64,000 nucleotides of DNA from Drosophila miranda (lineage: Eukaryota > Arthropoda > Insecta > Diptera > Drosophilidae), in contig NW_022881603.1 of NCBI RefSeq assembly GCF_003369915.1, positions 6,121,249-6,185,248 of the forward strand, read 5' to 3'. The stretch's first letter is position 1. The number at the start of each line of letters is the position of its first letter. The notes below the pieces were generated by a model. That model had not been told where the DNA came from. It did no database searches and saw only the letters and a list, made by a program, of their open reading frames with translations. Below are positions 1-13,500 of this stretch, in pieces. A program made the position numbers and the translations under genes.

Positions 1-3000
1 GTGTTCCACTCAAATATGAGGTCATCGCCACGGGCATACCCAAGCCGGAAGCGATATGGTATCACGATGGGAAACCGATTACATCGGATAAGCATACGGC
101 GATTACGGTGGATGGGGTTTGTTTCAAATGAATGCCAATCTGTGTTGATATATGGGTGTAAAACGGTTTATATATTCCAGGATCATTATAAGCTGGAGGT
201 GCAGTCCCTAGATCTTGTCGATGCTGGAGAGTACAAGGTGGTTGTGCAAAACAAATGTGGCGAGAAGTCGCATCAAGGAGATCTCAGGTAGGATAATCTA
301 TTCGAAAATCTGTCGTTTTCATAATAATTATTCTTTTATTCGTGCGTTTAAAGGTGTGGCTGAATATCGCAAGCCGATACTTACCCAGGGATCGGGCCTG
401 AAAGACATAAAGGTGAACAAGGGAGATAAGGTTTCTGAGCCGGTCATATTCACAGCCGATCCCGCACCCGAAATCGTGTGGCTCAAGGACGGCCAGCCAG
501 TGAAGGAGAGCAATAACCTCAAGCTAAAGGTGGAAAAGAAAGAACTTGAGAATGGTCTGCAGCAATATACTTGCACGCTGAATATTTTGGAAGGTATTGC
601 GGTACAAATTATTATTTGAAGTTAGAAAACTATATATCTATTTGTTTGAGTACAGCTGATATAAAAGACTCGGGACGATATGAGTTGAAGGTAAAGAACA
701 AGTACGTAGAGCTGGCCACAAGCGGATGGATCGATGTTCTGGCCAAGCCAGAGATTTCCGGATTGGAAGACCGCAAGTGCATGCCCGGTGACACAATCTG
801 CTTCGAGGCCGTGGTGCTCGCCAACCCGAAGCCGAAGGTATCCTGGACCAGGGGGAATGAGAACCTTTGCAACAACGAGAACTTTGAGGTGATCGCCGAC
901 GTGGATGCCGATAAGTACCGACTCGTCTTCCAGGCGGTGACCCCAAGTGAATCATCGAAATACACCATTACGGCGGTCAACAGCGAGGGAAGGTCCAGTG
1001 TTGAATTCAACTTGTCTGTGCTTGGTAGGTATCTTGTCCTTGATGCGACTCCTTACTGCTACAACTAATTATTCAAACATTTTTCAGTGGAGAAGCCCAC
1101 ATTCGTTGTCCAGCCTGAGAGCCAGAGCATTCACGACTACAGACCTGTTTCCACTAAGGTTTTGGTGCACGGTGTCCCCCTGCCAACCCTTGAGTGGTTA
1201 AAGGACGACAAGCCGATTAATTACGAAGCCATTAACAAGCCCCATAAGGACAAGCTCTACAAAAAAGAGGACACCAAGAAAGGATCCGATCAAATCGAAG
1301 GTGTATTCGATATAAAAACCTTCAGGGAAAACGAAGTTGGAACGGTAAAACATCTATAAGAAATCAGTATAAAATGTATAGTAACTAGGGTGTTTTTCTA
1401 TTAGTATACCTGTGTGGCCACCAATGAATTCGGAGTGACAAAAGCACCCTTCAAGCTGGCTCTGCTCTCCCTGGCACCAAGCTTTGTCAAGAAGCTGGAC
1501 AATGCCCTAGACGTGCTGCAGGGAGAACCCCTAGTGCTGGAGTGCACCGTGGATGGCAGTCCCCTGCCCACTGTTCTGGAAGCTGAAGTGTACGGTTTCC
1601 CAGCTCCTGAGGTTAAATGGTACAAGGACGGCATGTTGCTTCGTCCTAGTCCGGAGATTAACTTTATCAACAATCCCAATGGAAAAATTGGACTGATGTA
1701 AGACTTGATATATTACTGGAAAAACGAATTACATGTATTACCTAATGTTTAGCATTGATGCCGCACAACCGCAAGATGCCGGAGTCTATAAATGTCTGAT
1801 AATGAACAAGGGCGGAGAGATGGAGGGCGTTTCCAAGGTGGAAATCGTGCCCAAGGAGTCCAAGCCTGCATTTGTGGCCGAGCTTCAGGACTCATCGAGC
1901 ATCCAAGGTTTCCCTGTCAAAATGGACATCAAGGTGATTGGAAACCCAAAACCAAAACTTAAATGGTTCCACAACGGCCACGAATTCCTGCCAGACCCCA
2001 AGCACATCGCGATTGTGGAGAATCCAGACAACAGCACGAGCCTAATTATAGAGAAAACCGTTCCCGGCGACTCTGGACTATACGAGGTAATAGCTCAAAA
2101 CTGTGAGGGCTCCACTGCGTCCAAGGCCAAGCTCTATGTGGCTCCAAAAGCAGACGAAACGGCCACAGAAGAAGCGCCCCAGTTTGTTTCGGCTCTCCGG
2201 GATGTCAATGCCGACGAGGGTCAAGAGCTGGTTTTATCTGCGCCGTTCATTGCAAACCCAATGCCCGAGGTGATCTGGACCAAGGATGGAGTCACGCTCA
2301 CTCTCAGCGAGCGTCTGCTGATGACCTGCGATGGCAAACACATCGGACTGAGCATAAAGCCAGCCGAGGCTGCCGATTCGGGCAACTACACGTGCCTGCT
2401 GGCCAATCCCCTGGGCGAGGACTCATCCGCCTGCAACGCGAATGTCAGGAAAGTGTACAAGCCGCCAGTGTTCACCCAAAAGATCTCCGATCAACAGCAG
2501 GTGTTTGGCAATAACGCCAAGATCCCGGTGACTGTATCCGGAGTTCCCTATCCAGATCTGGTGTGGTACTTCCAGGACAAGCCCATTCCCAAGTCGGACA
2601 AGTATAGCATCAAGAACGATGGCGATCATCACATGCTAATTGTCAACAACTGCGAAAAGGGTGACCAAGGCGTCTACAAATGCATCGCCAGCAACAGGGA
2701 GGGCAAAGACATAACCCAAGGACGTCTGGATATTGTCAATGAAATGTGAGTATCCGTATATATCCTTAAGATCTTTTCTGATACGATTCGATACACTTAT
2801 CGCAGCAAGAAGCATTCGCGTTCAGAGCCCCCAGTATTTCTCAAGAAAATTGGCGACTGTGACATCTACGAGGGCATGATAGCCAAGTTCACAGCCTGTG
2901 CCACGGGATATCCAGAGCCAGAGGTCGAGTGGTTTAAAAACGATCAGAGGCTCTTCCCTTCAGATAGATTCCTGATTGACGTCGAGCCGAACGGACTCCT

Positions 3001-4405
3001 GCGGCTGACAATAAAAAATGTCACCGAGTCCGATGTTGGACGTTATTCTTGCCGAATTTTCAATCCATATGGAGATGATATTTGCCACGCGGAACTGTTC
3101 TACGACTGTACGTGTAGGTTCTCTCGCTTGGGTGCAGTTTATTCTAAGATTATTGATGTTGCAGCCTTGGATAGCCAGCAGAAGCCACTGGAAGATCAAT
3201 ACACCGATTTCAAGAAGTACAAAAAGTCCGGAGCTCCTCCACCATTGTCGGAAGGTCCAATCATATCTCGTATGACAGACCGGGGATTGCTCCTGTCGTG
3301 GAACCCATCGGTCCCTCTGACGCCACTTTATCCCATCACATATCAAGTAAATGATCATAAAACTCTAACTTAACCTCAATTAATAGTGACGTCACTTGCA
3401 ACGAAATAGATTGAAATGATGGACCTACCTGAAGGAGACTGGCGTACCCTTCGAACTGGAGTACGCAGCTGTGCCTGTGACATCCGTAATCTGGAGCCAT
3501 TTAGAGACTATAGATTTAGGATACGAGTGGAAAATAAGATCGGCGTGAGCGATCCTAGTCCTTACACTCAAATCTACAGGTGAGCAGAAGACGCCTTTAA
3601 AGCATACTCTTTTATAAATTAAATTGTTCTCTTCTAGGCAAAAACTGGTGCCAGAGCCACAAAAAACGTACACCTACCTGCCACCAGGCACGGACTTCAG
3701 ACCGGAGACTTCTCCCTACTTCCCCAAGGACTTTGATATTGAAAGGCCGCCACATGACGGATTAGCCCAGTCTCCTCAGTAATTTAATAACATGGCTAAA
3801 TCTTACAGAATAGCCCATAAACATGGTTTTTTTTTGCCATACAGATTCCTGCTTCGCGAGAAAGACATTAGTTACGGAGTGAAAGGCCACAACACGGAGC
3901 TTATGTGGTTCGTTTATGGTTATCCGAAACCAAAGATGACCTACTACTTCGATGACATGATTATCGAGTCGGGTGGCAGATTCGATCAGAGCTACACACG
4001 AAATGGACAGGCCACGCTTTTCATAAACAAGTGAGTCGTAACCCACTATACTTCCAATATATTTATTACCGAATATATTTGTGATTTTATACCCATAGTA
4101 TGCTGGACCGCGATGTGGGTTGTTATGAGGCGGTCGCCACGAACGAGCACGGTGAGGCTAGACAGCGAGTGAGATTGGAAATTTCCGAGCATCCACGGTT
4201 CTTGAAGCGGCCGGATGAAACCTTCATAATGTCCCGCAAAAACGGAAGAATCGAGGCCAAACTGGTGGGCATTCCCTTGCCAGAGGTTCATTGGTATAAG
4301 GACTGGAAGCCAATTGCAGAATCATCTCGCATCAAGGTAAATATTTTTATCGGATTGGATTTTCCTACGGCAGGTCATTGACAGTTTTGCTTATTGTTCT
4401 TCTGA

Positions 4406-5743
<1,338 letters not shown>

Positions 5744-6949
5744 TAGGTCTGATTCAATCGGAAAGTATAAGCCAATATAAAATCCAATAAATCGTTTCAA
5801 TTCTCTTACTGTGTACGTTCCCAGTTACCAGTATGGTCCCGATACATATTTACTGCAACTGCGTGATGTAAACTTCCCCGTAAGATTGCGTGAATACATG
5901 AAGGTGGCCCATAGGCGATCCCCATCGTTTGAATTAAACGATTCTGTGGATTGGACGGTAAGTACAGTAGCCTACTAAATTACTCGTGGTATCTAAGTTA
6001 ACTCCTATACATCCTTTCCAGCTGCCTGTGATCCGCGAACGACGTCGGTTCACTGATATTATGGATGAGGAAATCGACGACGAACGCACGCGTAGTCGCA
6101 TCAGCATGTATGCGGCCAATGATTCCTACTCCATCAGGCGCCTGCGCACGGAGCTGGGCCCACGTCTGGATGAGTACACTGAAGCCGAGGCCATGATAGA
6201 GACCCAGCGCGAGGGCTATCCACCCTTCTTCCGGGAGAAGCCGCAGACGATTGCAATAACCGAGAACCAGCTCAGTCATATCCATTGCTTTGCAGTCGGC
6301 GATCCCAAGCCGTGCGTCCAGTGGTTTAAGAACGACATGGTTCTGTCCGAAAGCAAGCGCATCAAAATCTCAGTCGATGAGGATGGTCGCTCCATTCTGC
6401 GATTTGAGCCAGCCACCCACTTCGATGTTGGTGTCTACAAGGTGGTGGCTAGGAACAAGGTGGGCCAAACTGTGGCCAGATGCCGCATCGTGGTGGCAAC
6501 TCTCCCAGATGCACCAGACTCACCCGAAATCTCTGCCAACAGTGGCACGGAGATTCTCTTCAGATGGAAACAGCCCCGTGACGATGGCCACTTTACGGTC
6601 CTCTGCTACAGTCTGCAGTACAAGCTCAGCAACTGCGATGCCTGGACCACGGTGGCCGACAATATCGATCATGAATTCTACCTACTGCACGATTTGAAGC
6701 CAAACACAAGCTACCAGTTCAGGCTGGCCTCTAAAAATCGCATTGGCTGGAGTGAAATGGGAATCCCTGTGGCCGCAACCACCGTGGGCCAGGACGCCCC
6801 CAAGATCCACATCACCAAGGCAATGAAGCATTTACAACAGCTCCCCGAGAATGGTCATCAGGTGATACCCGAAGAAGAGCGCGTCCACACCGACTATCAC
6901 TGCGAGCGAGAGCCCCCCAATTGGGTGACAGATTCGTCCGTTAGCGACA

Positions 6950-7868
6950 AGTACAGTTTCATCTCGGAGATAGCGCGCGGGGAGTTCAGCACCATCGTAA
7001 AGGGGATTCAAAAGTCCACCGACACAGTGGTGGTGGCCAAGATTCTCGATGTGACCGATGAAAACGAGGACTCGGTTGTGGCCGAGTTTGACAACTTCAA
7101 GACGTTGCGGCATGAACGCATACCCGCACTGTTCAGTGCCTACAAGCCATTGAACGTGCCCATAGCCATATTCGTGATGGAGAAGCTCCAGGGAGCCGAC
7201 GTCCTCACCTACTTCAGCAGCCGTCATGAGTACTCCGAGCAAATGGTGGCCAGCGTTGTCACCCAGCTGCTGGACGCCCTGCAATACCTGCACTGGCGTG
7301 GATATTGCCATCTTAATATACAGCCCGACAACGTGGTAATGGCCTCGGTTCGCTCGTTTCAAGTCAAATTTGTGGACTTCGGTTCGGCCAAGAAGGTGAA
7401 CAAGTTGGGCGTCAAGGTTACACCATGCGGCTAGCTGGACTTCCAGCCGCCAGAGATGATCAACGACGAGTCAATATTCCCTCAGAGTGACATTTGGTCT
7501 GTTGGTGCACTGACATACTTGCTCTTATCCGGATGCACCCCATTCCGCGGAAACGACGAATACGAAACGAAGCAGAATATTTCCTTTGTGCGATATAGAT
7601 TCGAAAATCTGTTCAGGGAAGTTACCCCAGAGGCAACACGATTTATTATGCTCTTGTTTAAGCGTCATCCTACGTAAGTACACCAGAAAGACACGATTAT
7701 ATTTATTGAGCATTTATAAAATGCAATTCATTTAATTTTACACATTTCGTTAATCATTTCAGCAAACGGCCATACACAGAAGATTGCTTGGAGCATAGGT
7801 GGCTCATGTCCTCTGATTATATGGTTAGAAAACGAGAGCGCGCTATATTCTTGGGTAATCGTCTGAAG
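6950..7868 (+). other. Unc-89 kinase domain 2, interrupted by a stop
   Basis: The second kinase domain follows Ig-FN3. It has a degenerate glycine loop (ARGEFS), VVVAK, HLNIQPDN in place of HRDxKxxN, and VDFGSAKK. A TAG at 7432-7434 falls between KVTPCG and LDFQPPEMI, in the activation segment. The same frame continues perfectly after it, so this is a point nonsense change, not a wrong exon call. The final exons (7763-7868, 7937-8071) still encode a clean tail ending in LLTTF. Confidence 0.88.
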
Positions 7869-8071
7869 GTAATGCTCGATCGATCCTATGCCAATAAATA
7901 GTTTAAATTGATTATTCATTTCTCTTTTAAAATCAGTCTTTCTGTGATGAATACCATGACCACAAAAACGCCACAGCTACATCATCCAAAGTCCTCAATA
8001 CGGTTTCCGGTAGACCAACTCAACTGCTTCGATCGAATAGCATTCAAGAGGAACTGCTCACAACATTTTAG

Positions 8072-8764
8072 TCAATTAGTTCCGACGTACGCATAAGAGA
8101 ATGTTGTTTTTATTTCTTGTATATATGGAATATAAATAATTATACAACATCCAAAGTTCTATATATGTATATAAATATATTATCTAGTTAATTAAAAAAA
8201 ATTCTGATTTGAATTGCTTGAATTTTTGTTTACAATGTTGGACTTCTAAATGCCCACACGGCTGCCGACTCATCGTGGCACTCCCACGTTCTCCCCTCCA
8301 CAAACCCATAAACGCGAAAAACGGCCATAAATTAATAGATATATCTTTTTCCCCGAGTCAAAAATAGATAAAGGTCATCAGGTGTTTCACAGAGCAAAGA
8401 ATGTGTAAACATTTATGACCGCCATGCATTTTGGTCAAGAATTAAAGCTTTCCGCTCCGCCGTAAATAAAATCAGAATAAAGGGCATTTTACTGTCGAGT
8501 CAAAACACTCGGCTGCCACAGCTATATTAATTGATTGATAAAGGCCAATTTGTGTGCGTACACACATATGTATGCATGTATTTTTAGGTGAGTGTATATG
8601 TATTTATAGTTAATAAAAATCGGTACACTTGAACTCATGAATCGATTCAATAAAATCATCTCTGAAGAAAAGCTCCAGTTTTCAAAGCTGTTAAAAGCTT
8701 TCTTATCACTCTATTGATTAAATTTTTTCAAGAAGCTGAAACTCAGAAGTAAGTGGCAGATACA
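8072..8764. other. Intergenic, downstream of Unc-89
   Basis: AT-rich single-copy-looking DNA that includes the Unc-89 3' UTR, with AATATAAAT-type possible polyadenylation signals near 8128. I see no gene, RNA or repeat in it. Confidence 0.5.
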
Positions 8765-8780
8765 ACACGAAAATTTAAGA

Positions 8781-9101
8781 ATGTATATTAAATTAATAGT
8801 TGGAAGCAGTTGGATCTTCCAACAGGACAACGATCCAAAGCACACCGCACATGTTGTGCGTGATTGGTTGCTGTATTATGTCCCAAGACAGCTTCGTTCA
8901 CCACCCCAATCTCCAGACCTTAACCCAATCGAACATCTTTGGGACATTTTAGAAAGATTGGTACGGAAAAGCCTCAAAACCGCCCTCATTCGAGCTTGGG
9001 CCGAAGTTCCGCCCACAACAACCGAAAATTTGGTGGCATCGATGCCCCGACGACTACAGGCTGTAATAGATGCCAATGGTGGACCAACCAAATATTAAAA
9101 G
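8781..9101 (+). mobile_element. Tc1/mariner transposase C-terminal remnant
   Basis: An open segment of about 105 codons contains the Tc1-family block FQQDNDPKHTA (second catalytic Asp) and, 38 residues after that Asp, the PDLNPIEHLWD block (third catalytic residue, Glu). It ends at a natural-looking C-terminus. The DNA-binding N-terminal half and the first catalytic Asp are missing: the sequence upstream of 8780 gives no matching frame. It is a truncated, dead copy. I cannot assign the subfamily from this fragment and found no convincing terminal inverted repeats. Confidence 0.88.
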
Positions 9102-9204
9102 TATAAAAAGTATTAATATTAAGATGACTATAATCAAAGACTATACAATACCAAGACGTCGCATGAGGAACAAATACTTTTTCAATTTTCGTTTGACGCT
9201 TCAT

Positions 9205-9850
9205 GGTAGGGGCGCGCGGGGCTAGTACTTAAATTCTCTTTTACGCTACCTTCGCCTCCGAAGTGCTACTCGGCTTCGGTCAGCACGAGCTCGAGCCAAC
9301 CCAGAAATATGCTTGTAGTTGTGTATATGTGTGTATGTCCTAGGTCGGCACGGCCATAAGCCGGTTTCGCCCGCAGCATGTACGGCTTTTAGCTTCACAC
9401 ACAAGCGCACTGAAAGCATGTCAGTGACTGCGTGCCGAAACCGTAGGGCAGCGTGGTCGCTGATGTCTTTGGCGCAGCACAGTGGGGACTCAGCCGAAAT
9501 AGTCAAAAAATTGTATGGGTGCTTTAGATAAATTTAATGTACGCATCTGTTAGAGAATTTGCCAATCGAATTTTCAAGATAGTTTTAGTTTAGGAGATAT
9601 AAGCACTCAAAGTTTAACATTTTTTCAGTGTGCAAATATTTATTGACTAACTAACTAATTTAGCAAGCTGAGACGGCCAAAGGTCCCACTGTGCCGCTCC
9701 AAAGACATCGGCGATCCGCGACCACCGCTTCGACGGTGAAGGCATTTCCGAACAGACGAAACCGATGGGCAGCGGGGTCGCGGTAGAGACGAAGTACAGG
9801 CGAAAAAGGAATTGAAACCCCGCGCGCTCCCTCGTGCCTTTTGGGTCCTA
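9205..9850. repeat. Imperfect long inverted repeat (foldback-like)
   Basis: The left arm (about 9205-9525) and right arm (about 9655-9850) are diverged inverted copies. Matching landmarks are a GCGCGCGGGG motif near 9211 with its complement near 9820, and a TGTCTTTGG...GCACAGTGGG block near 9462-9487 with its complement near 9687-9710. A spacer of about 130 bases separates them. The arms differ in length. This suggests an old foldback or long-TIR element; the short reading frames in it look accidental. Confidence 0.5.
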
Positions 9851-10503
9851 ATGTTAGGACCCGCCATAGAACAGCTTTTTGGTCGCTCATGCAACATCTT
9901 GGTATTGTATAGTCTTTGCTATAATACAAAAGCATAGAGGCTGTATGTACACTTTTTTCCGTGAACATTTTATGTTTTTTCGTTGTAACTTTAGTATACA
10001 TACATAATTTTTGTTTAAGTTTTTTTTCTGAAATAATAATAACTTTAAGTGTCCTAAATAATGGCATACCAACTTTTTTAATTTTCATTGCGAAAACCCG
10101 AAATATTGAAAAATCGGTGCTGTATGTTGACTTTTTTCCTTGACTGTACATCAGAGCATTTATTTGCACTTGGAATATAAATGAACGACATTTTTTGGTC
10201 ACAAGATTTACAGTCCAACAATTAACAGCTAGGTTCAAAAGCAGATAGACATTTCTGGTGACACGCATACGTACATATGTATGTATATAGTATGTATAGA
10301 TGTGTGAATCTGTAATCAAGTAGCTAACTAATCTAATGCCTTACCTACTTTACTTAACCCTTTTCAGAGTTTGGACTCATTCTCCCACATGTCTTTTCCC
10401 AACGCTACCACATAAGTCTTTGTAGAAGCAGATTCAACTGTTTACGTGTTCAAACCAACAGCACAAAAGTCAATCAATAGTATACGTTCAATTAAACTCA
10501 AAA
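9851..10503. other. Intergenic, upstream of ORP gene
   Basis: AT-rich DNA with short TACATA/TATGTA microsatellite-like stretches near 10270. It probably contains the ORP promoter and 5' UTR. I recognise no core promoter element or coding exon here. Confidence 0.4.
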
Positions 10504-13500
10504 ATGGCAGAGGAAGATTTTATCGAACGTGTCGAAAGGTAAGTTCCGTTCCTTCAAACTATAAGAATACAAAATTAAAATATTACTTTCGGTTGTAATA
10601 ATAACATTTCGCCTTCGCAGAACCAATGATATCACGGAGGGAAGTAAGTATCTGGGCTATCCTCAAGAACTGCATTGGAAAGGATTTGAGTAAAATTACC
10701 ATGCCGGTAATGCCAAACGAACCCCTGAGCTTCCTGCAGAGGCTATTCGAATATATGGAGTATGCACAACTTTTGACACAAGCAGCTCGCCAGGACACTC
10801 CAGAAGATCGAATGAAATATGTTGCAGGCAAGTATTTAAATTGAGTGGTTCGTAGATTTTCATTTAATTACACAGCAAGCAGACCATGTAAGTACATATA
10901 TACAGTATTTATGTACGCTTGTACGCATGACATATTTATAGACAGCCGAATAAATCGGTATTCACTTCTTTCACGGCTAGCCAGGTAGTAATGATTCACG
11001 TATACTAGTTATTTTAAAGCAATAAACAGTATGCATTTGTTGAACAATAACAGGGTGTTCACGGCAAAAATTTTGTATTTTCAACAAGTGTTAAGTGGAA
11101 AAGTGTGACCAAGTATATTATTTTAATTTTAATAAAATTTCTATTGATAAATTAAATACATTTAAATACTTTTAGCTTTTGCCGTTTCTGCTTTGGCATG
11201 CAACTGGGAGAGACTAGGAAAACCATTTAACCCTCTCTTGGGCGAAACTTACGAATTGCAGAGAGACGATTATCGAATAGTTTTTGAGCAGGTCTCTCAC
11301 CATCCACCAGTTTCTGCATTTCACGCAGAGTCCAATGATTTTAAATTCCATGGCTCCATTAACCCAAAGATTAAGTTCTGGGGAAAAAGTGTGGAAGTTA
11401 ATCCCAAAGGCACGGTCACCATTGAGTTTCCAAAGTGGGTATGCACATATAAATTAATTAAATCATGCTAACGGTATCCGCTTTTTGTCAGATGGAAGGA
11501 AACTTACACCTGGACTAATGTAAACTGTTGCGTGCACAACATTATAGTCGGAACACTGTGGATTGAGCAGTATGGAAAGATGGTGATAACAAATCATTCC
11601 ACCGGTCACATTGCGAACCTAACTTTTAAATCAGCTGGTTCTGGGGCCAAACACTTGCATCGAGTTGAGGGCTTAGTACGGGATTCAAGGTAGGTTAGGT
11701 TAGGTTAAGGCGGTAGCCGGGAGGGGGGGGGGGGGATAAGAGCCTCCCGCCCCCAAGCTCACTTGGACCTATAAAAGGTCCGTTGTGTTTCCGCATGGGC
11801 ATGTGCCCCTTCGCGTTGCCCGAACCGGGAGAGCATACTACTGCAGGTTAAGGGCAGTCCCATCCGGTGGCTTGGATGTATTTGGACAAGGTCCCTGGTT
11901 TGATTACGGACAGGTTCGAAATGTCCGTGAGGAAAGCGGCCCCGAGAATACGAAGACGACGATTTCCAAGGGCTGGGCAGTGGCAGAAAAAGTGGGGGAC
12001 CGATTCCTCCTCCTCCTCGTCGCGACAACTCCTGCAGAAGTCGTTATGAGGGATTGACAGTCTAGAGGCGTGAGTGCCGATCTGCCAGTGTCCCGTAATG
12101 GCTCTAGTAACTGCAGAGCACTGTGCTCTGCTGAGTTTATACAGCTCTGCTGAGCGCTTCTTCGATCGATATGGCCATATCAATCTTGAGACTTTACAGG
12201 AAACGGTTTGCTGCCATCTCCTATTGGCATTTTGCTCGAACAATTCGTGCGTTAGGAGCCTGCACGTAGCCAAGGGCATCGCTACTTGCTCCCTCTCCGG
12301 TAGGAGAGGAATCGTAGTACCCTGCCTGGCTAGCTCGTCGGCGGCGTCATTCCCCTCGATGTCCCTGTGGCCGGGGACCCATATAAGGAAGAGATCTAAC
12401 TGCTCTGCGATCTCGTGCAGAGACCTGCGGCAGTCATTTACAGTCGCTGAGTTCGACGATATTGAGCCTAGAGCTTTGATAGCTGCTTGGCTGTCCGAGA
12501 AGACGCACACTAAGTGCGTATCTAGAAGTAATTTGGAGACGATCGAAATGGCCTCCTTGATGGCTTCAACCTCCGCTTGGAACACACTACAGTGATCCGG
12601 GAGCCTGAAGCAATGACTGATGTTCAGCTCGCTGCAGTAGACTCCGCCTCCCACGCGGCCGTCTAGCTTTGAGCCATCAGTGTAGAAGTGGACCGCATTT
12701 GCAGGTCCTGGTTCGCCCATCTCCCAGTCCTCCCTAGATGGGATTGATACCTGGAAGGGCGTCGAGAGGTGATCACTGGGGATACAGTAATCTGTCCTCT
12801 CTGGTAATTGCGGGAGTCTCATCAGGATTCCCGAGTGCCCAACCGCGGATGCTTTCCACAGTCTGGCTTCTCTCATTCTGAGGGCGGAAAGTGTTGCCAC
12901 CTTCTTTCCCATGAGATCCACAGGGAGGAGGTCCAGCACAGTATCCAGGGCTTCCCCTGGAGTAGTGCGTAGCCCGCCAGTTATGCATAGCTCTGCCATG
13001 CGTTGAACTCTGCTGAGTTTATTGAGGCATGTCCTTCTGTCCAAGGCTGGCCACCATACCACCACTCCATAGAGCATGATTGGTCGTATGATGGCGGTGT
13101 AGAGCCACCGAACTATATAGGGGGTCATTCCCCATTTTAGTCCGATGGCTTTCCTGCAAGTATAGAGGGCCACTGTGGCCTTCTTTACTCTATCCTCTAT
13201 CCAATCGAGCTTTCTATCGAGGATTAGGCCAAGATACTTGGCGTTGTTGCTGAAGACTAGCGTTTCCCCACATAGTCTTGGGGAATCAGTACCTGAACTT
13301 TGTACTTCCGAGTGAAAAGCACCAGTTCCGTTTTAGACGGGTTGACGCCTAACCCGCATTTGTCTGCCCATTTCGACATTTTCGTGAGAGTACTTGTCAT
13401 GCACTCACACAATGTCTGCGGAAATTTTCCGGAGAATGCTATGGCAACATCGTCCGCGTATAAAGGATTCAAGGTAAAGGATGCGAAAAACTCGGATGAA

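Noticed and set aside
8781..9101. A functional Tc1 transposase
   Set aside because: Only the last two catalytic blocks are present; the N-terminal half and terminal repeats are absent.
9246..9897. Genes in the 9.2-9.9 kb region
   Set aside because: The open frames coincide with the inverted-repeat arms, have no family match and are open mainly because of GC content.
11690..11712. Telomeric TTAGG DNA or an internal telomere scar
   Set aside because: It lies exactly at the 3' end of a retrotransposon bounded by a target duplication, so it is best explained as that element's tail.
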